From Anopheles merus (taxonomy: Eukaryota > Arthropoda > Insecta > Diptera > Culicidae), in NCBI RefSeq assembly GCF_017562075.2, contig NW_024427630.1:46001-110000 (forward strand): 64,000 nt of DNA. Direction: 5' to 3'. This document shows positions 1 through 11,426 of this stretch, in pieces. The number at the start of each line of letters is the position of its first letter. The stretch's first letter is position 1. Below the pieces are notes generated by a model that searched no databases, was not told the origin of the DNA, and was given only the letters and a program-made list of their open reading frames with translations. A program made the translations under genes and the position numbers.

Positions 1-33
1 CCCTAAGAACAGTGTAGCGTTTACTTACTCCGC

Positions 34-760
34 TTGCATACGAGGTTGCGATTCCTGCACTGCAGACCTTTTATTGGGATTATTGCCCGAATAAGGATAC
101 AAATGAAACCGAATGATCATCTTATCCTTCTCGGCGACTTCAATCAACCTACGTTAGAGTGGTCGCTTGCAGCCGCAGTAAGGTCAGATTCATCTTTACC
201 TATAAGACATTATGTGCCACATATCTCTTCAAATTCATCAAGTTCCTGCTTTTTGGATATGATACATTTGCATGAACTCTATCAGCTGAACGGGGTGCAT
301 AACCACTTAAATCATTATCTGGACCTGGTGCTCTCGAACTCTGCTGCTGCTGCCTGTTGTTCTGTGTATCCTGCTTCATCACTGCTCCCCTGCCCCAGGA
401 TGCCCATCATCCTGCTCTAGAAATTGCGTTACCGTTTTCTTTATTTAGGGCTAGTAGGGTTAGGAATGTATTGCCTTCTGCTCCTAATTCATTGAGTGTT
501 CGTTATAATTTTCGTCTCACAGACTATCGTAAACTTAATTATATTCTATCTCGTTCCAACTGGTCTTTTTTATCAATGTACATCGGTCGACGAGGCTGTC
601 CAATCGTTTAATGCTTTGTTAACCTCTGCACTACTTTCATGTACACCTATTTTTCGATCCACTCCTAATCCTCCCTGGTCCAATCGTACTCTTCGCAACC
701 TGTAAAAGGATAGAATGAAATATCTTAGCAGGTATCGTCTGAACCGATCTGCATACAACT
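34..760 (+). pseudogene. Endonuclease part of ORF2, non-LTR element 1
   Basis: The frame at 34-420 contains LILLGDFNQPTLEW, the conserved GDFN motif of apurinic-type endonucleases of non-LTR elements, followed by YLDLVLSN, another typical endonuclease block. The enzyme would nick target DNA to prime reverse transcription. Coding continues in other frames through 420-760 (FRLTDYRKLNYILSR, then NALLTSALLSCTPIFRSTPN and PPWSNRTLRNL), the linker between endonuclease and reverse transcriptase. At least two frame changes make it non-functional. The N-terminal half of the endonuclease lies outside the window. Confidence 0.8.
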
Positions 761-763
761 TTC

Positions 764-818
764 TTTTTTTTTTATTATTATTTATTTAATCTTCAACGGG
801 CCGTATGGTCTAATTACT
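764..818 (-). mobile_element. 55-bp retroposed 3' tail with 7-bp target duplication
   Basis: The insert lies between two copies of AACTTTC (757-763 and 819-825). Read on the minus strand it ends in TAAATAAATAATAATAAA followed by A residues, the look of a severely 5'-truncated non-LTR 3' end. Removing it with one repeat copy gives an open frame reading SAYNFRLFKYTASAHRL, which joins the endonuclease linker to the reverse transcriptase of the host element. That supports a real insertion. Confidence 0.7.
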
Positions 819-2590
819 AACTTTCGTTTATTTAAGTACACTGCCTCTGCACATCGATTGTAGAACAGGGCTCGTATTGAGGCCTATTCGAGTAAACTGC
901 AATCGCGCTTCCGTTCTGATCCAGCATCCTTTTGGCGATTTGTTAGGGTACGAAGAGGGTGCAATACGTTACCTAATGAAATGGTACTTGATTCTCTAAC
1001 TGCCTCTACTCCTGTAGAGACTTGTGAACTCTTCTCTGCTCATTTTTCCCAAATGTTTGAGCCACCGGTTAGTGAGGGTGGGCTACTCTACACGCCAGAA
1101 AACTTATTAAATCTCTCTGATATTTCGGTTAGCTCTGAAACAGTTGTACAGGTGTTATTTGGGTTGAAACGTTCTTTTACTCCTGGTCCAGATGGCATTC
1201 CTGCCTCAGTTTTAATAAATTGTAAGCACGTGCTTGCTCCACACCTTGCTAAAATTTTCAACCTTTCTCTTTCTCTCGGGGTCTTTCCTGCTCTTTGGAA
1301 ATCCTGTTGGCTTTTTCCGGTACACAAAAAGGGATCCCGTAGCATTGTTTCTAATTATCGTGGGATAACCCAAACATGCGCCACAGCCAAAACTTTTGAG
1401 CTATGTATCTTTTCAACCATATTTCATAGTTGTAGTTCCACTATTAGCCCTAAACAGCCTGGATTTATGCCTGATAGGTCTACTTCAACTAATCTCATGT
1501 CTTTCGTTTCTATTATTTTTAGATCTTTTGAGGCCGGTACCCAACTTGATGCAATATACACTGACTTTCATGCTGCTTTTGATAGTTTACCTCACTCTTT
1601 ATTATTAGCTAAATTGTCTAAACTTGGTTTTGGTGATGGCATTATTAGCTTGCTGTCCTCATATTTAAGTAATCGATCCTGCAGGGTTAAAACCGGGTCG
1701 TACTTATCTGAGGAGTTTTTTTTTGTACGTCAGGTGTCCTTCAGGGTTGTGTGCTAAGTCCACTTCTGTTTTCTTTGTTCATTAATGATGTTTGTGATGT
1801 TTTTCCTCCTGATGGTTATCTCCTTTATGCGGATGATATCAAAAACTTTTTATCTGTGTCTTCCTCCTCTGATTGATTGAGACTTAAGCATTACCTCAAA
1901 GCATTTGTTGATTGGTGTTCATCCAATTTACTTCGCCTATGCCCTGAAAAATGTTCTGTTATTTCTTTCTCTCACTCTCTTTCTCCTATTTTATTTAACT
2001 ATACTCTCTCTACCTCGTCCCCCTCGCGTGTTATGTCCATCCGTGATCTTGGTATTATAATTGACTGTCATCTTAACTTTAAACTACAGCTTGATGAGGT
2101 TCTTTTAAAAGCTAATCGAACCCTTGGGTTTATTTTACGTTTTAGCTCTATTTTTAGAGATCAAAGCTTCCTAAGAAACCTTTATTGTGCTCTGGTAAGG
2201 CCTATTCTTGAATATGCTAGTATCATCTGGAATCCTCCTACTATTGATGGCTGTTCGAGAATTGAAAGCATTCAGCGCCTCTTTACCAGGATTGCTTTTC
2301 GTCGTTTGTTCGGTGCTGCCTCACTACCTCCCTATGAAACGCGATTGCAGTTATTCAATCTTTACTCTTAAAGCTTCCACCGCCAAGTGTTTCAGGCATG
2401 TTTTATTGGTGGCTTATTACTTTCTGCTACTGATGCTCCTGATTTACTCTCGTTGTATGTTCCCTCTCTTTCTTTTCGTCCACGTGATCCTCTGTCAATT
2501 GAAACACGTCATACCTCTATCCTGTTTCAGGTTGTTTAACCACTTTTATTATCTCTTTGATTTCAACTCCTCTCTTAACTCTTTTCGTAA
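819..2590 (+). pseudogene. Reverse transcriptase of non-LTR element 1
   Basis: Blocks appear in the expected order: FTPGPDGIP near 1175, PVHKKGSRSIVSNYRGI near 1320, the DFHAAFDSLPHS palm motif near 1563, GCVLSPLLFSLFINDV near 1747, YADDI near 1825 (catalytic Asp pair present), DLGIIIDCHLNF near 2047, and the C-terminal domain ALVRPILEYASIIWNPP near 2190. Frames change around 1718 (a run of T), near 1875 and near 2370, and there is a TAG near 860. The enzyme is recognisable over about 500 codons but cannot be made from this copy. Confidence 0.88.
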
Positions 2591-2657
2591 CCGTATTTTT
2601 TCTTCTAATTCTCTTCAATTATTCTTCTTAGTTTTCTTTTTCTCTCTTTTTTCATTA

Positions 2658-3114
2658 CAGGGTTTTCGAGGATTATATAGACATATTCAGCGAGTTGTAG
2701 ATTCGTTCAGGCATATAACAGACTCTTTCAGCGAGGCATAGAATTGTTCGGAAATAGGCGTTGAAGTGTTCAGCGATTCTGTAGTGCTGTAGTTTATTTT
2801 GTTTACACACTGTGCCGCAGGGTTCAATTTTTCATTCTGAAATGTCCTAAAAATTAGCTAATAATCATTCCCCAAGTAGTTTAATATATGAATTAATTGA
2901 AACAAACATATTTTTTCGAAAACCGTTTGTTTGCCTCCTGATGAGAATGATCCAAGCTGCAGTCCAAGGGTAGCGAAAGTGAAAGCTCTACAGTATAACT
3001 GAACATGTCAACGCCTACTTCCGAACAATTCTATATCTCACTGAAAGAGTCTATTATATGCCTGAACGAATCTACAAATCGCTGAACATGTCTATATAAT
3101 CCTCAAAAACCCTG
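2658..3114. mobile_element. Palindromic MITE, about 120-bp inverted arms, TA target
   Basis: The ends are CAGGGTTTTCGAGG on the left and its near-perfect complement on the right, flanked by TA at 2656-2657 and 3115-3116. The outer roughly 120 bp on each side are close inverted copies, including the blocks GATTATATAGACAT and GATTCGTTCAGGCATATAA. The 457-bp element has no coding capacity and would fold into a long hairpin. The TA duplication suggests mobilisation by a Tc1/mariner-type or other TA-targeting transposase. It lies in the 3' region of non-LTR element 1 and so is younger. Confidence 0.8.
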
Positions 3115-3306
3115 TAAGTTTATGATAGTCTCTATGCTCTATCTATTTTTTTTCTTTTTTTTTGCTAGGTCAAGACTAGTTTAGTTAGGCTTAGTTTTTC
3201 ATGAATTATTTTGTTTATTTGTTAGTGTTTAATTAGTTTGAAGTCTGTTTTATCTGTCCTTGATGGCGGATATTGGATTAATAAATGAAATGAAATGATA
3301 TGAAAT

Positions 3307-3654
3307 TTACTGTACAATCACAATCACTTCCCTCAAAATCCCTTCTTCAAAGAACTAATCTAACTTGAGCAGCAGCAATGAGATTATTAAGGTGTCAGTC
3401 ATTGACAATTTGACAAGAGCCACCTTGTACTAATGGCATGAATTAAAAAGATATAAAGTTCCACCAAGTTCGGTACGCTTTCTTAACAAGCCTTCAAGTT
3501 CCATCATGAACCTTACACATCAGGCTAGCCGCTAGGTTTCAAAGAGTACCGAGTGCTAGTTAAAAAGCGCCATAGTTCCGCAAAGTACTTCTTATCTCTT
3601 AATCAGCCACAAATTACAACATCGGACCGATTTTTTGTTAAACAGCCTCAAATC
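3307..3654. other. Unassigned spacer
   Basis: This AT-rich stretch lies between the tail of non-LTR element 1 and the target duplication of the hAT at 3663. I see no credible reading frame, repeat or terminal structure. It is part of the sequence into which the hAT inserted. Confidence 0.5.
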
Positions 3655-3913
3655 AGCTATAGCAGCGGTCGGCAAAGTCCGGCTTTCATTCAATCCGGCC
3701 CGCGAAAGGTTTTGACTGATTTTGAAAGATGGGTAGAAACTATTCGTATACAAATTACTGAATATCTTTTCAGTTCTTCGTCAGTCTCCTACCCGATCGG
3801 ACGCATCTAATCGTTATCTGCGATCACTGATATAGAACACACACACTAGTAAAACAGACAACTACAACAACACAATAGCTAAGGCGTTAAAAAGGCTAGC
3901 TCGGCCCATAGCC

Positions 3914-4971
3914 ATGGGTTGCAGCAAGAAAGGATCAGCACCGAGGGACGCCGTGCCTTCGTGCTCATACATCACGATACCAAACGTTACCACAAGTAAC
4001 GATTACGACATTCTTAGCGAAGATGAACAAGCTCCATCGATAATTGCCGCATCGGCATCGGCAAAACAACAGAAATCAAAAATACCACCGATCACAGTCA
4101 CCGGCACACAAGTAGGAGATGTGCACAAAAAAATCACCTCCGTTGGTGTAGTAAACTACACAACTAACTGCACGTATAAAGGTATAGTGGTTAACACTAC
4201 CACATCTAAAGACTTTAAGCTTGTAGTGGACGTGTTAAAACGCCACAATAATTCTTTCTACACGCATCAACTACCGGAAGAAAAAACAACGAAAGTGGTA
4301 ATCTTTGGGTTACCCGAACAAGATACAGAATATATTAAAACTGTTCTTGCTGAAGTCAATATCGTACCATGTGTAATCAAAAAACTTGAAATCAAGAAAA
4401 AACGGTACGACGACCAGTGTATGTATCTCCTACACTTCCCTAGAGGTTCAATAACACTGAGCGAGCTGAAACAGGTTAGAGCAGTAGATCATCACCGAGT
4501 ATACTTTGAGTATTACTCTAACAAATACGGTCCAATGCATTGTACAAACTGCCAGCGCTACGGACATGGTAGCGCAAACTGTTATCTTCCTCCAGTGTGT
4601 GTAAAGTGTGCCGATAAACACACATCCAAAACGTGTCCACTAAGCCAAACCACAACCTGTCCAGACGGTAAAATAGCTCCAGCCAAATTGAAGTGCGCAA
4701 ATTGCAGTGAACATCATACAGAAAATTTCTCCGGCTGCCCTTAGCTAGGCTACGCCTTAAAAAGGTAACACCATCACCTTCTCGCTCCAGAGAATTTACG
4801 TACAACGAGACATCGTTCCCTCGTCTCCCCAACACACCAACACGTTCCACTCCTACTAACCACGTGAATTTCTCTGAACTGTTCCACCAACAACAAACAC
4901 GTTCAAACAATAATCTTGACTTTGACCTCAACGAGATAGGGCAATCGTTGAAGATGTATTTTCAAATCTGA
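3914..4971 (+). pseudogene. ORF1 nucleocapsid-like protein of the Jockey-type element
   Basis: The first frame of 276 codons starts at the ATG at 3914. It has a disordered N-terminus, a central RNA-binding-like region (TTKVVIFGLPEQDTEYIK, residues about 130-150) and three cysteine-histidine knuckles near the C-terminus: CTNCQRYGHGSANC, CVKCADKHTSKTC and CANCSEHHTENFSGC. Three knuckles after an RRM-like region is the arrangement known for Jockey-group ORF1 proteins, which coat the element RNA. A one-base shift near 4741 creates an early stop. The other frame stays open to 4971 with basic and Q/N-rich sequence that looks like the original C-terminus. Confidence 0.85.
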
Positions 4972-5051
4972 GCAAATGTAGCTCAAAACAAGACCTAATC
5001 GAAGTTATTGTTCAAATATCAGCAAAATATTGTTTTTCCTAAGCTCAAATA

Positions 5052-7490
5052 ATGTACTTAAAATCATTCACTGGAATGCCAACGGCATTTCAAACAAAAA
5101 AGACGAATTTTGTAACTACCTTTTGAAAAAAGATATACACATCGCAGCCATAAGTGAGACATTTCTTAAGAATGGTAATCGTTTTTCGCACCCCAATTAT
5201 CATACTTAAAGATTAGACAGAACTCAGACAACTATCAAATCCCTTTATTATCTGTGGTGATTTTAACGCACGTCACCGTTTCTGGAACTGTAGCAAAGCA
5301 AATCACATGGGAAAAACCCTTTTCGAGGAAAATCAAAGAGGAAAATTTTCTATTGTTCATCCTGAAGAGCACACCCATTTTCCAAATGACCCTAACCGTC
5401 TCCCCTCAACCATAGACCTACTATTAACTAACAAATCCGAAAAAAATGCAACATTTTTACCATACAAAAATTTACCTCAGATCACTTACCTGTTTATTTT
5501 GAATATAATATTGGCCTAATACAAAACAAACATATTTTTGGAATACCGAACTACTCAGAAGCAAACTGTACTTTATTCAAAGAAATTTTAAATAATCGCC
5601 TCAATACAAATAATCTAAATCTCCAAAATATTAATACATCGAACCAAATAGATCAAATGATAAAATATTTCTCAAAATTAATTAACTACGCCCATACTAA
5701 ATCTGTCCCATTCATAATACCAGATAAATTTAAAATAATTCTACCCCCTAATATACTTCAAAAAATTACACATCGAAATGCAACAAGGAAGCAATGGCAG
5801 AAAGATAGAAATAACACTATACTTAAAACAACTTATAACACATTAAAAAAAGAAATAATATTAGATATAAACAACTTACGAAATCAGAGTCGGACAGGCA
5901 ACCTTGAAAAAATTAATAACGACCCAAGCAAATCTAGACTATGGAAATTTGTTAGAATTATAAAAGGTAATTCTGCATTTATTCCTCCCTTAAAAGCTAA
6001 TGGAAAACGTTATATTACAAATAATGAAAAATGTGAAATTCTGAGAGACCATTTTGAAAAAGCTTACAGAACAACGTTTCCAAATCAGAGTCCAATTGAA
6101 CATCACATTCAAGAGACAAATAGTAGATTCTTTTCCTACCATCAAGCACAACCCAGCAACAACTTCGATCCCATAAACTTTATTAAACCAAAACACATAA
6201 CAAACATCATTTATAAGTTGAGATCAAAAAAATCTCAAGGGCCAGATCAAATCAATAACCATTCCCTAAAACAGTTGCCTAAAAAAGCCATCGTATATTT
6301 AGCGTTTATTTTAAACGCTTGTACCAAAATCCACTATTTTCCTCTTGAATGGAAAATTGGCAAAGTCATCCCAATTCCAAAACCCAAAAAAGACCATAAA
6401 GACCCTAAAAGCTATAGACCAATAAGTTTACTCTGTTGCTTGGGTAAAATTTTTGAAAAAAATTTACACAAAAAAATTATTAAGCATCTCAATCAACACA
6501 CCATCATACCTTCTTACCAATACGGTTTTCAACCAGGGCATTCAACTACTAAACAAATTGATAGATTAACCACAAACATCAAAACACAGCGAAATATTAA
6601 AAAATCCACTGGTTTTGTGATGCTAGATCTAGAAAAAGCGTTTGATACGGTATGGCACCAAGGGCTTTTGTACAAACTAATTTCTTTCAATTTTCCTCCG
6701 AACATCATTCAACTGATTCAGTCATTTTTATCCGATAGAAGCTGTTTCGTGCAAATAACCTCTTCGAAATCAAATGACAATCACCCTCATGCCGGATTAC
6801 CCCAAGGCAGCGTGCTGTCACCCGTTCTTTTCAACATATTTACAAGCGACTTGCCTAAAACAAAATCTGTAAAAAAATATTGTTTTGCAGACGACTTTGC
6901 TATGAGTAGTTCGGATTCCAATCCAAAATCTATTATTAAAAACCTCAACAATGGGATTAAAAAATATGTGACATTTTGTAAAACTTGGAAATTAAAATCA
7001 ACGAAGAAAAATCTGAGGCCATATTTTTTACACGTTGCACTAGCGCATATAAATTACCAGATCGTAATATAAAAATAAGTGACTGGGATATTACTTGGAA
7101 CGATAATGTAAAGTATTTGGGATTGTTTTTGGATAAAAGGCTCACCTTCAGGAAACATATAGAGGAAAAAAGTTATAAGTGGATCAAGACTTATAAAAAT
7201 TTTTGATAGCTTCATAAACAAGAATTCTAAATTGAACTTAAAAAACAAACTGTTACTTTATAAAACCGTAATTAGGCCAACAATTCTTTAATCATCTAAA
7301 ATATGGGCAAATTGTGCAAATGTTCATATAAATAAGATACAAGTGCTTCAGAATAAGTTCTTGAAAAGAGTTCTAAACCTTCCCCCATGGCATAGCACAT
7401 TTGATATACATAGAATTACTGGTTTTGAACTAGTAAAAAATTTTGTTCGTAACACATAAGTTTTGTAATGCCAGTGAAGGCACAATTGTA
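5052..7490 (+). pseudogene. ORF2 endonuclease and reverse transcriptase of the Jockey-type element
   Basis: The endonuclease starts at about 5057 (LKIIHWNANGISNKKDEF) with the catalytic SET triad segment AAISETFLKNG. It then jumps, after roughly 5205, to the later GDFNARHRFWNC block, so the middle of the domain is deleted. Reverse transcriptase occupies 5657-7072, with KSYRPISLLCCLGKIFEK, the palm motif MLDLEKAFDTVWH, LPQGSVLSPVLFNIFTSD and FADDFAMSS (catalytic DD kept). A frame change near 6985 leads into the thumb (NVKYLGLFLDKRLTFRKHI), and decayed C-terminal sequence runs to about 7450. It would nick target DNA and copy element RNA, but cannot do so in this state. Confidence 0.88.
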
Positions 7491-7766
7491 AATAGCTAGA
7501 TTATAATGTAGATGTAAAAATAGGAGTAAGGACAAGTACGTAGGATTATCTTAAGGTAAAACAATCAGAGGGTTTTTTTCTAATTTTTCCCGATCTACTT
7601 CAATTCAGGTAAAGATGTACAATCCAATTATGCAAAGCGTTATAACAATCAGGTTATTGAGTAGAGGTCAATCGATCGGAACCAATGTATAATTCGTGGA
7701 ATATTGTTACAAAACAAATCAATAAATTACTTACTTACTACTACTACTACTTACTGAATATCTTTT

Positions 7767-8996
7767 AGAATAACATTTTATACTATCGTACTCTTTCAAC
7801 TTTAATTACTATGGAATGACGGATTGTTCGGTATGTTCGAACTCGTGATCAATATCCCCGTAACGTTTACATGAAAAAAATTGCCTTTTTCGGAAGACTG
7901 TAGAAAAAAACTAGGAGAGATAATTTCTTAACATGTACATCATTTGAAAGGTAATTATTGAAGCTTCCTTGAACAAATAAATCTAAGACTTTGGGAGTTG
8001 CCTTTCAACAGTTATCCTAAATTTTCGCCATTATGGACGAAAACATGCCTATAGGCATCCTAAGTTTTCGCGACAAAATTGTTAGAGCAGAGCTTTTGCA
8101 CCATGTTGGTCCAGAAAAATTCGATGGAACACATGTGACGGATGTTGTACCAGTTTGCGGACTAGGGTGTCATGTCGAAATTCTGCCGAAATTCATTTGA
8201 TATGAACGCATTGAGTTTTGGGATCATTGGGCCTGATCGGCAACGAAAGTCGATAACGGAGTGGATAATTTAGTCGATCGGTTATCAAAATTCCAATTTT
8301 ATCCAATTGCGTTTTCTCAATCAGAATCTTCGCTAACCGATCGGTTTGGCAGTGGAGTGGAATAGTGTTTGCCGCCATAGCAACGTGGTAAAAAAGTCGA
8401 GCAGTGGGATATGCAGTTGAAAACTTCATATAAAAAAAAACATTTCAGTCGGATAGTCATATCTAGTGCTCCACCATTCCGGTTGATATAACAGTGGAAA
8501 ACTAAATAATATTAAAAACCATGTTAACAGCTCGCAAAAAAGGATTTTTTATTGCTGTTTGAGTTACTTGATATGTTTTATCACTCGATTTAGCCAAAAT
8601 ATTCTTTTTTCGAAAAAAAACTTTATCTGTTTTCAATAAAGAATCAAAATACATAAGTTTAGGTTTATAACAGGTATCTAGTTTTTATAGTTTAAGCTAA
8701 GAAATTAGAAACCAACAAAAGAAATCCTTTTCTGCTAATCCTTCTCTTTTATCCAAACTTACGTTATGGCCTTATGGCATGTTATAATCGGTTCCGACAC
8801 GTAAATGCCCGTAGGATCACCAGGTACAAGAAAATATAAGCAACTCATATTCTTTGGAGCGCGAGTATCGGTCAGAATCGTTTGCGTTGTTTTGCACCTA
8901 TCGAAGGTGTTGTACCTACTTGTAACTTCCGGACTGTTCGACGCCAAACGGTTGACTCCGACAGTGAACCAGTTGCAGCGCGTGTAAAACACGCAG

Positions 8997-8998
<2 letters not shown>
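7767..8998. other. Inner hAT sequence, no recognised gene
   Basis: This is right-hand hAT material after the Jockey insertion. Six-frame reading shows only short frames without motif content. A small hairpin ATGCCTATAGGCAT occurs near 8047. I see no transposase domain. Confidence 0.5.

Positions 8999-9000
<2 letters not shown>

Positions 9001-9067
<67 letters not shown>
9001..9067. repeat. (GA)n microsatellite
   Basis: About 33 uninterrupted AG/GA units. The translated serine-leucine or arginine-glutamate frames across it are artefacts of the dinucleotide repeat. Confidence 0.98.
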
Positions 9068-9071
<4 letters not shown>

Positions 9072-9889
9072 CTAGACAAGCAACGGTTCTAGAACGTCTT
9101 GTATTTCTCTCGTGCGCTATCGAATTAACTCTCTCACACCCACACATGTGAATTCTTAACCATTCTCTCGCATGCGCGACTGGTTAAAAGCGCGAGCCTA
9201 CGCAGACAGGGTTGTTGTTGGTTTAGAACTATCAAAGCAGACAGACGTGCTGAGAAAAAAATTAACACAACCAAAAGGCCAATCCCGTTTGCTACCCAAT
9301 TCCTAGTGTTCAAGGAAAGAAAATCAGTTTTCCTTCAGGCTGAAGCCTCTACAAGCTTCAGCTCTTTTCCACCGGTTGTTTTACGCGAGGCGGAGGCCTC
9401 TACAAGCCTCCACTATTTATCTTCTTCTTCTCATCCCTATTGGGGCAGTGCAATCCCCAACACGGACTATCCTTAAAAACTCGGGGTCGCTCATGGATGG
9501 ATACAGCCCTGGAATGTCCGGATTGCCTCACACATCGCTAAGTTCCACGCCTTGTGACAAACGCGTCATCCAATGAATGTTTTGTTTATCCATTTAAACG
9601 AATATGTAAACATGAATAGCATCTATACTGAATCATATGGCGCGTGGCCACGAAGGTGACAAAGCGTTGAAAAAAATTCCATCTTTGTTAAGATTGCCTG
9701 TCAACTGCAAAAAAGAGCTTTTTTCGTGGCTGCACCAAAAATGTACACAAGAACGACAAAAAGCTCCAACATCTGAATATCATCGATATTTTGTTTAAGA
9801 AGTACTAAATAGGTACATAAATCAATAAGAATCAAGCATTTTAGCACAATTATCATAGCAATGGATCACAACTGCGCCAAATAGCTGTT

Positions 9890-10060
9890 AGTTAACGCTT
9901 TTTGAAAACGTCAAATTTTGTCACTTTTTGTCAACTTTTATCAACTTTATTTCCTGGCAGCTCCAGGTTACAAAATTTTGACAAAAGTTCAAAAAAGTGA
10001 CAAAAGCTCACGTTTTGAAAAATTTGTCAGCATTTTGTCACGATATTTTGCGATATTTTT
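9890..10060. repeat. Imperfect fold-back sequence, MITE-like
   Basis: The left half contains AATTTTGTCACTTTTTGTCA and the right half the near complement TTGACAAAAGTTC with AAAAAGTGACAAAAG, around a GC-richer centre (CCTGGCAGCTCCAGG, itself a palindrome). No clear target duplication could be fixed, so it may be a small MITE or a decayed inverted repeat of the hAT interior. Confidence 0.45.
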
Positions 10061-10313
10061 GGCCATCTATTGCCGATTCTCAAATGATTAAAGATTTGAA
10101 TTAGTTTTTAAAGCAGGTATCATTAATTTTGAACCATACTTGGATGATATAATTACAGAAAAACAACAATAATACAACAAATGTTTCTAAAAGATTAAAA
10201 TGTAATAATTTAAGCGCAATAGTAAAAAAACCGCATTCACCTGGCCCGCGGCACTCGATCATTTACTAAAGTTGACCCTTTGCCTCAAAAGTGTGCCGAC
10301 CGCTGAGCTATAG

Positions 10314-10950
10314 AGTTCGAGCTGGTTATTTGTATTGGTATCTATATGGCGATTGAAAAAAATTCTCCTATTTTATCACGATTGAGATTAAGGCTCCAGG
10401 GTTGGAATTTGAAATAAGATACAAAAAGGAAAACGTGGATGCCGATTTTTTGTCAAGACTTCCAGAAATTAAACATATCGAAATTCAAGAAGATGAAGGC
10501 AATAACCCAGTAGCAGTTGTTACTCGCCAACACAATAGAAAGACAGAGTGTAACAACAAAGTACAGGAAATAATCGTCGAGCAAAATATTGGGGATACTA
10601 AGCTAGGAGATCACTGAGAAGAGTTATTGAATATGGATTTAGGAAGGGAAATAAGCGAAAATTAGACAAACAGAAAGGAAAATCTAAAAACATTAAAGAA
10701 ACAGCAAAAATCCTATTTCAAAATTACACAACAGGTTTTGATAGAATTGAAATAGAGAGAAGCGAAATTAACACCGTTCTTCAGGAATTTCACAACGCTC
10801 CGTTAGCAGGGCATTTGAGGGCAAGGGGAATGAAAAGAGGATGAACGATTTATTCTTTTGGAAAGGAATGGACAGAGATATAGAAGGTTACGTGAAGAGT
10901 TGTACGTCTTGTCAACTAAATAAGATACTCTCTAAACTGGGCATTGTTTA
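10314..10950 (+). pseudogene. Ty3/Gypsy pol fragment: RNase H end and integrase zinc finger
   Basis: The frame at 10402-10617 begins LEFEIRYKKENVDADFLSRLP, the junction between RNase H and integrase in Gypsy-group polyproteins. Further on, in shifted frames, are FHNAPLAGHLRARGMKR and SCTSCQLNK, which together form the HHCC zinc-binding N-terminus of integrase. Sequence identity is lost by about 10950 and no catalytic integrase core follows. The hAT target site lies immediately upstream, so the hAT may have landed in this remnant, although I could not read pol sequence on the left side of it. Confidence 0.75.
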
Positions 10951-11426
10951 AAGCATGTGGACAGTTGTAGGAATTTTTGAAGGAATAGATATTTTTATTT
11001 TAACTAGTCTAGAATATAAAAAAACGGGACGAATAGGGATGTTTGAAGAATACGACAGGATATAAATGTATTGCCATACAGTTTGTAATGCGATGATCGT
11101 ACAACTGTAACTCGAGTACCGTCGCGGTAGGTCAGTTTTTACTGAACTGAGTCGAGGTGGAATAAAACTTTGCTCGAGCGGACTTTTCGACACTTGATCG
11201 ATCGACACTTTCACTCATTTGGTACCGGGGTGTATGTTGGAAAGTTATTGTTTTCACTCAACTAATTACGTTTGTCTTTTGTTGACAAGATCGATAGTTC
11301 TTGTCACTAAGTTCCCGTTTTGGGTTTAATGCATAAACTGTTCCTGCTTTGGCTTACGTACTGTTCCTGCTCATGTTGTGCATTACGGTTGTTTTTGATA
11401 AGTGTGTCACATCTGTTATTTTTATG
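10951..11426. other. Non-coding stretch, possible LTR remnant
   Basis: There is no credible gene. A segment starting TGTTGGAAAG near 11233, after GGTACCGGGGTG, could be the beginning of an LTR behind a purine tract. I found no matching second copy and no clear end, so this is only a possibility. Confidence 0.25.

Larger units (their letters stand above)
1..3306 (+). mobile_element. Non-LTR retrotransposon 1 (Jockey/CR1-type), decayed, cut by window start
   Basis: The window opens inside the endonuclease region of a non-LTR retrotransposon. Reverse transcriptase follows, then a 3' domain, and the element ends in an imperfect AAATG-type tail near 3284-3306. The reading frame is broken many times. 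Two later insertions sit inside it, a 55-bp retroposed tail at 764-818 and a palindromic MITE at 2658-3114. The same type of element recurs at 17380-28330 and 43870-46060, so it is a repeated family here. Clade assignment (Jockey/CR1 group) rests on the protein motifs by eye only. Confidence 0.85.
3771..7750 (+). mobile_element. Jockey-type non-LTR retrotransposon, full span, defective
   Basis: The 16-bp direct repeat TTACTGAATATCTTTT at 3755-3770 and 7751-7766 fixes both ends. The element starts CAGTTCTTCG and ends in a TTAC/TAC microsatellite tail (AATAAATTACTTAC then TAC repeats). Both ORFs are present in order, a zinc-knuckle ORF1 and an endonuclease/reverse transcriptase ORF2, so the 5' end is probably complete. 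The 3980-bp length is short because part of the endonuclease is missing. It inserted into the hAT at 3663-10305. Confidence 0.9.
3663..10305. mobile_element. hAT-type DNA transposon with 8-bp target duplication, split by a retrotransposon
   Basis: The left end reads CAGCGGTCGGCA and the right end is its exact complement TGCCGACCGCTG (12 bp). Both are flanked by AGCTATAG (3655-3662 and 10306-10313), a perfect 8-bp target duplication. The inner GGCCCGCG blocks on both sides are also typical of hAT termini. Taking out the 3980-bp Jockey element at 3771-7750 and one copy of its 16-bp duplication leaves about 2.65 kb. I find no BED finger, DDE-like block or hATC dimerisation domain in it, so it appears non-autonomous or badly decayed. 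The class call comes from TIR and target duplication. Confidence 0.85.

Noticed and set aside
3553..3810. 85-codon frame at the left edge of the hAT
   Set aside because: Crosses the target duplication and the start of both the hAT and the Jockey element, so it is a chance frame.
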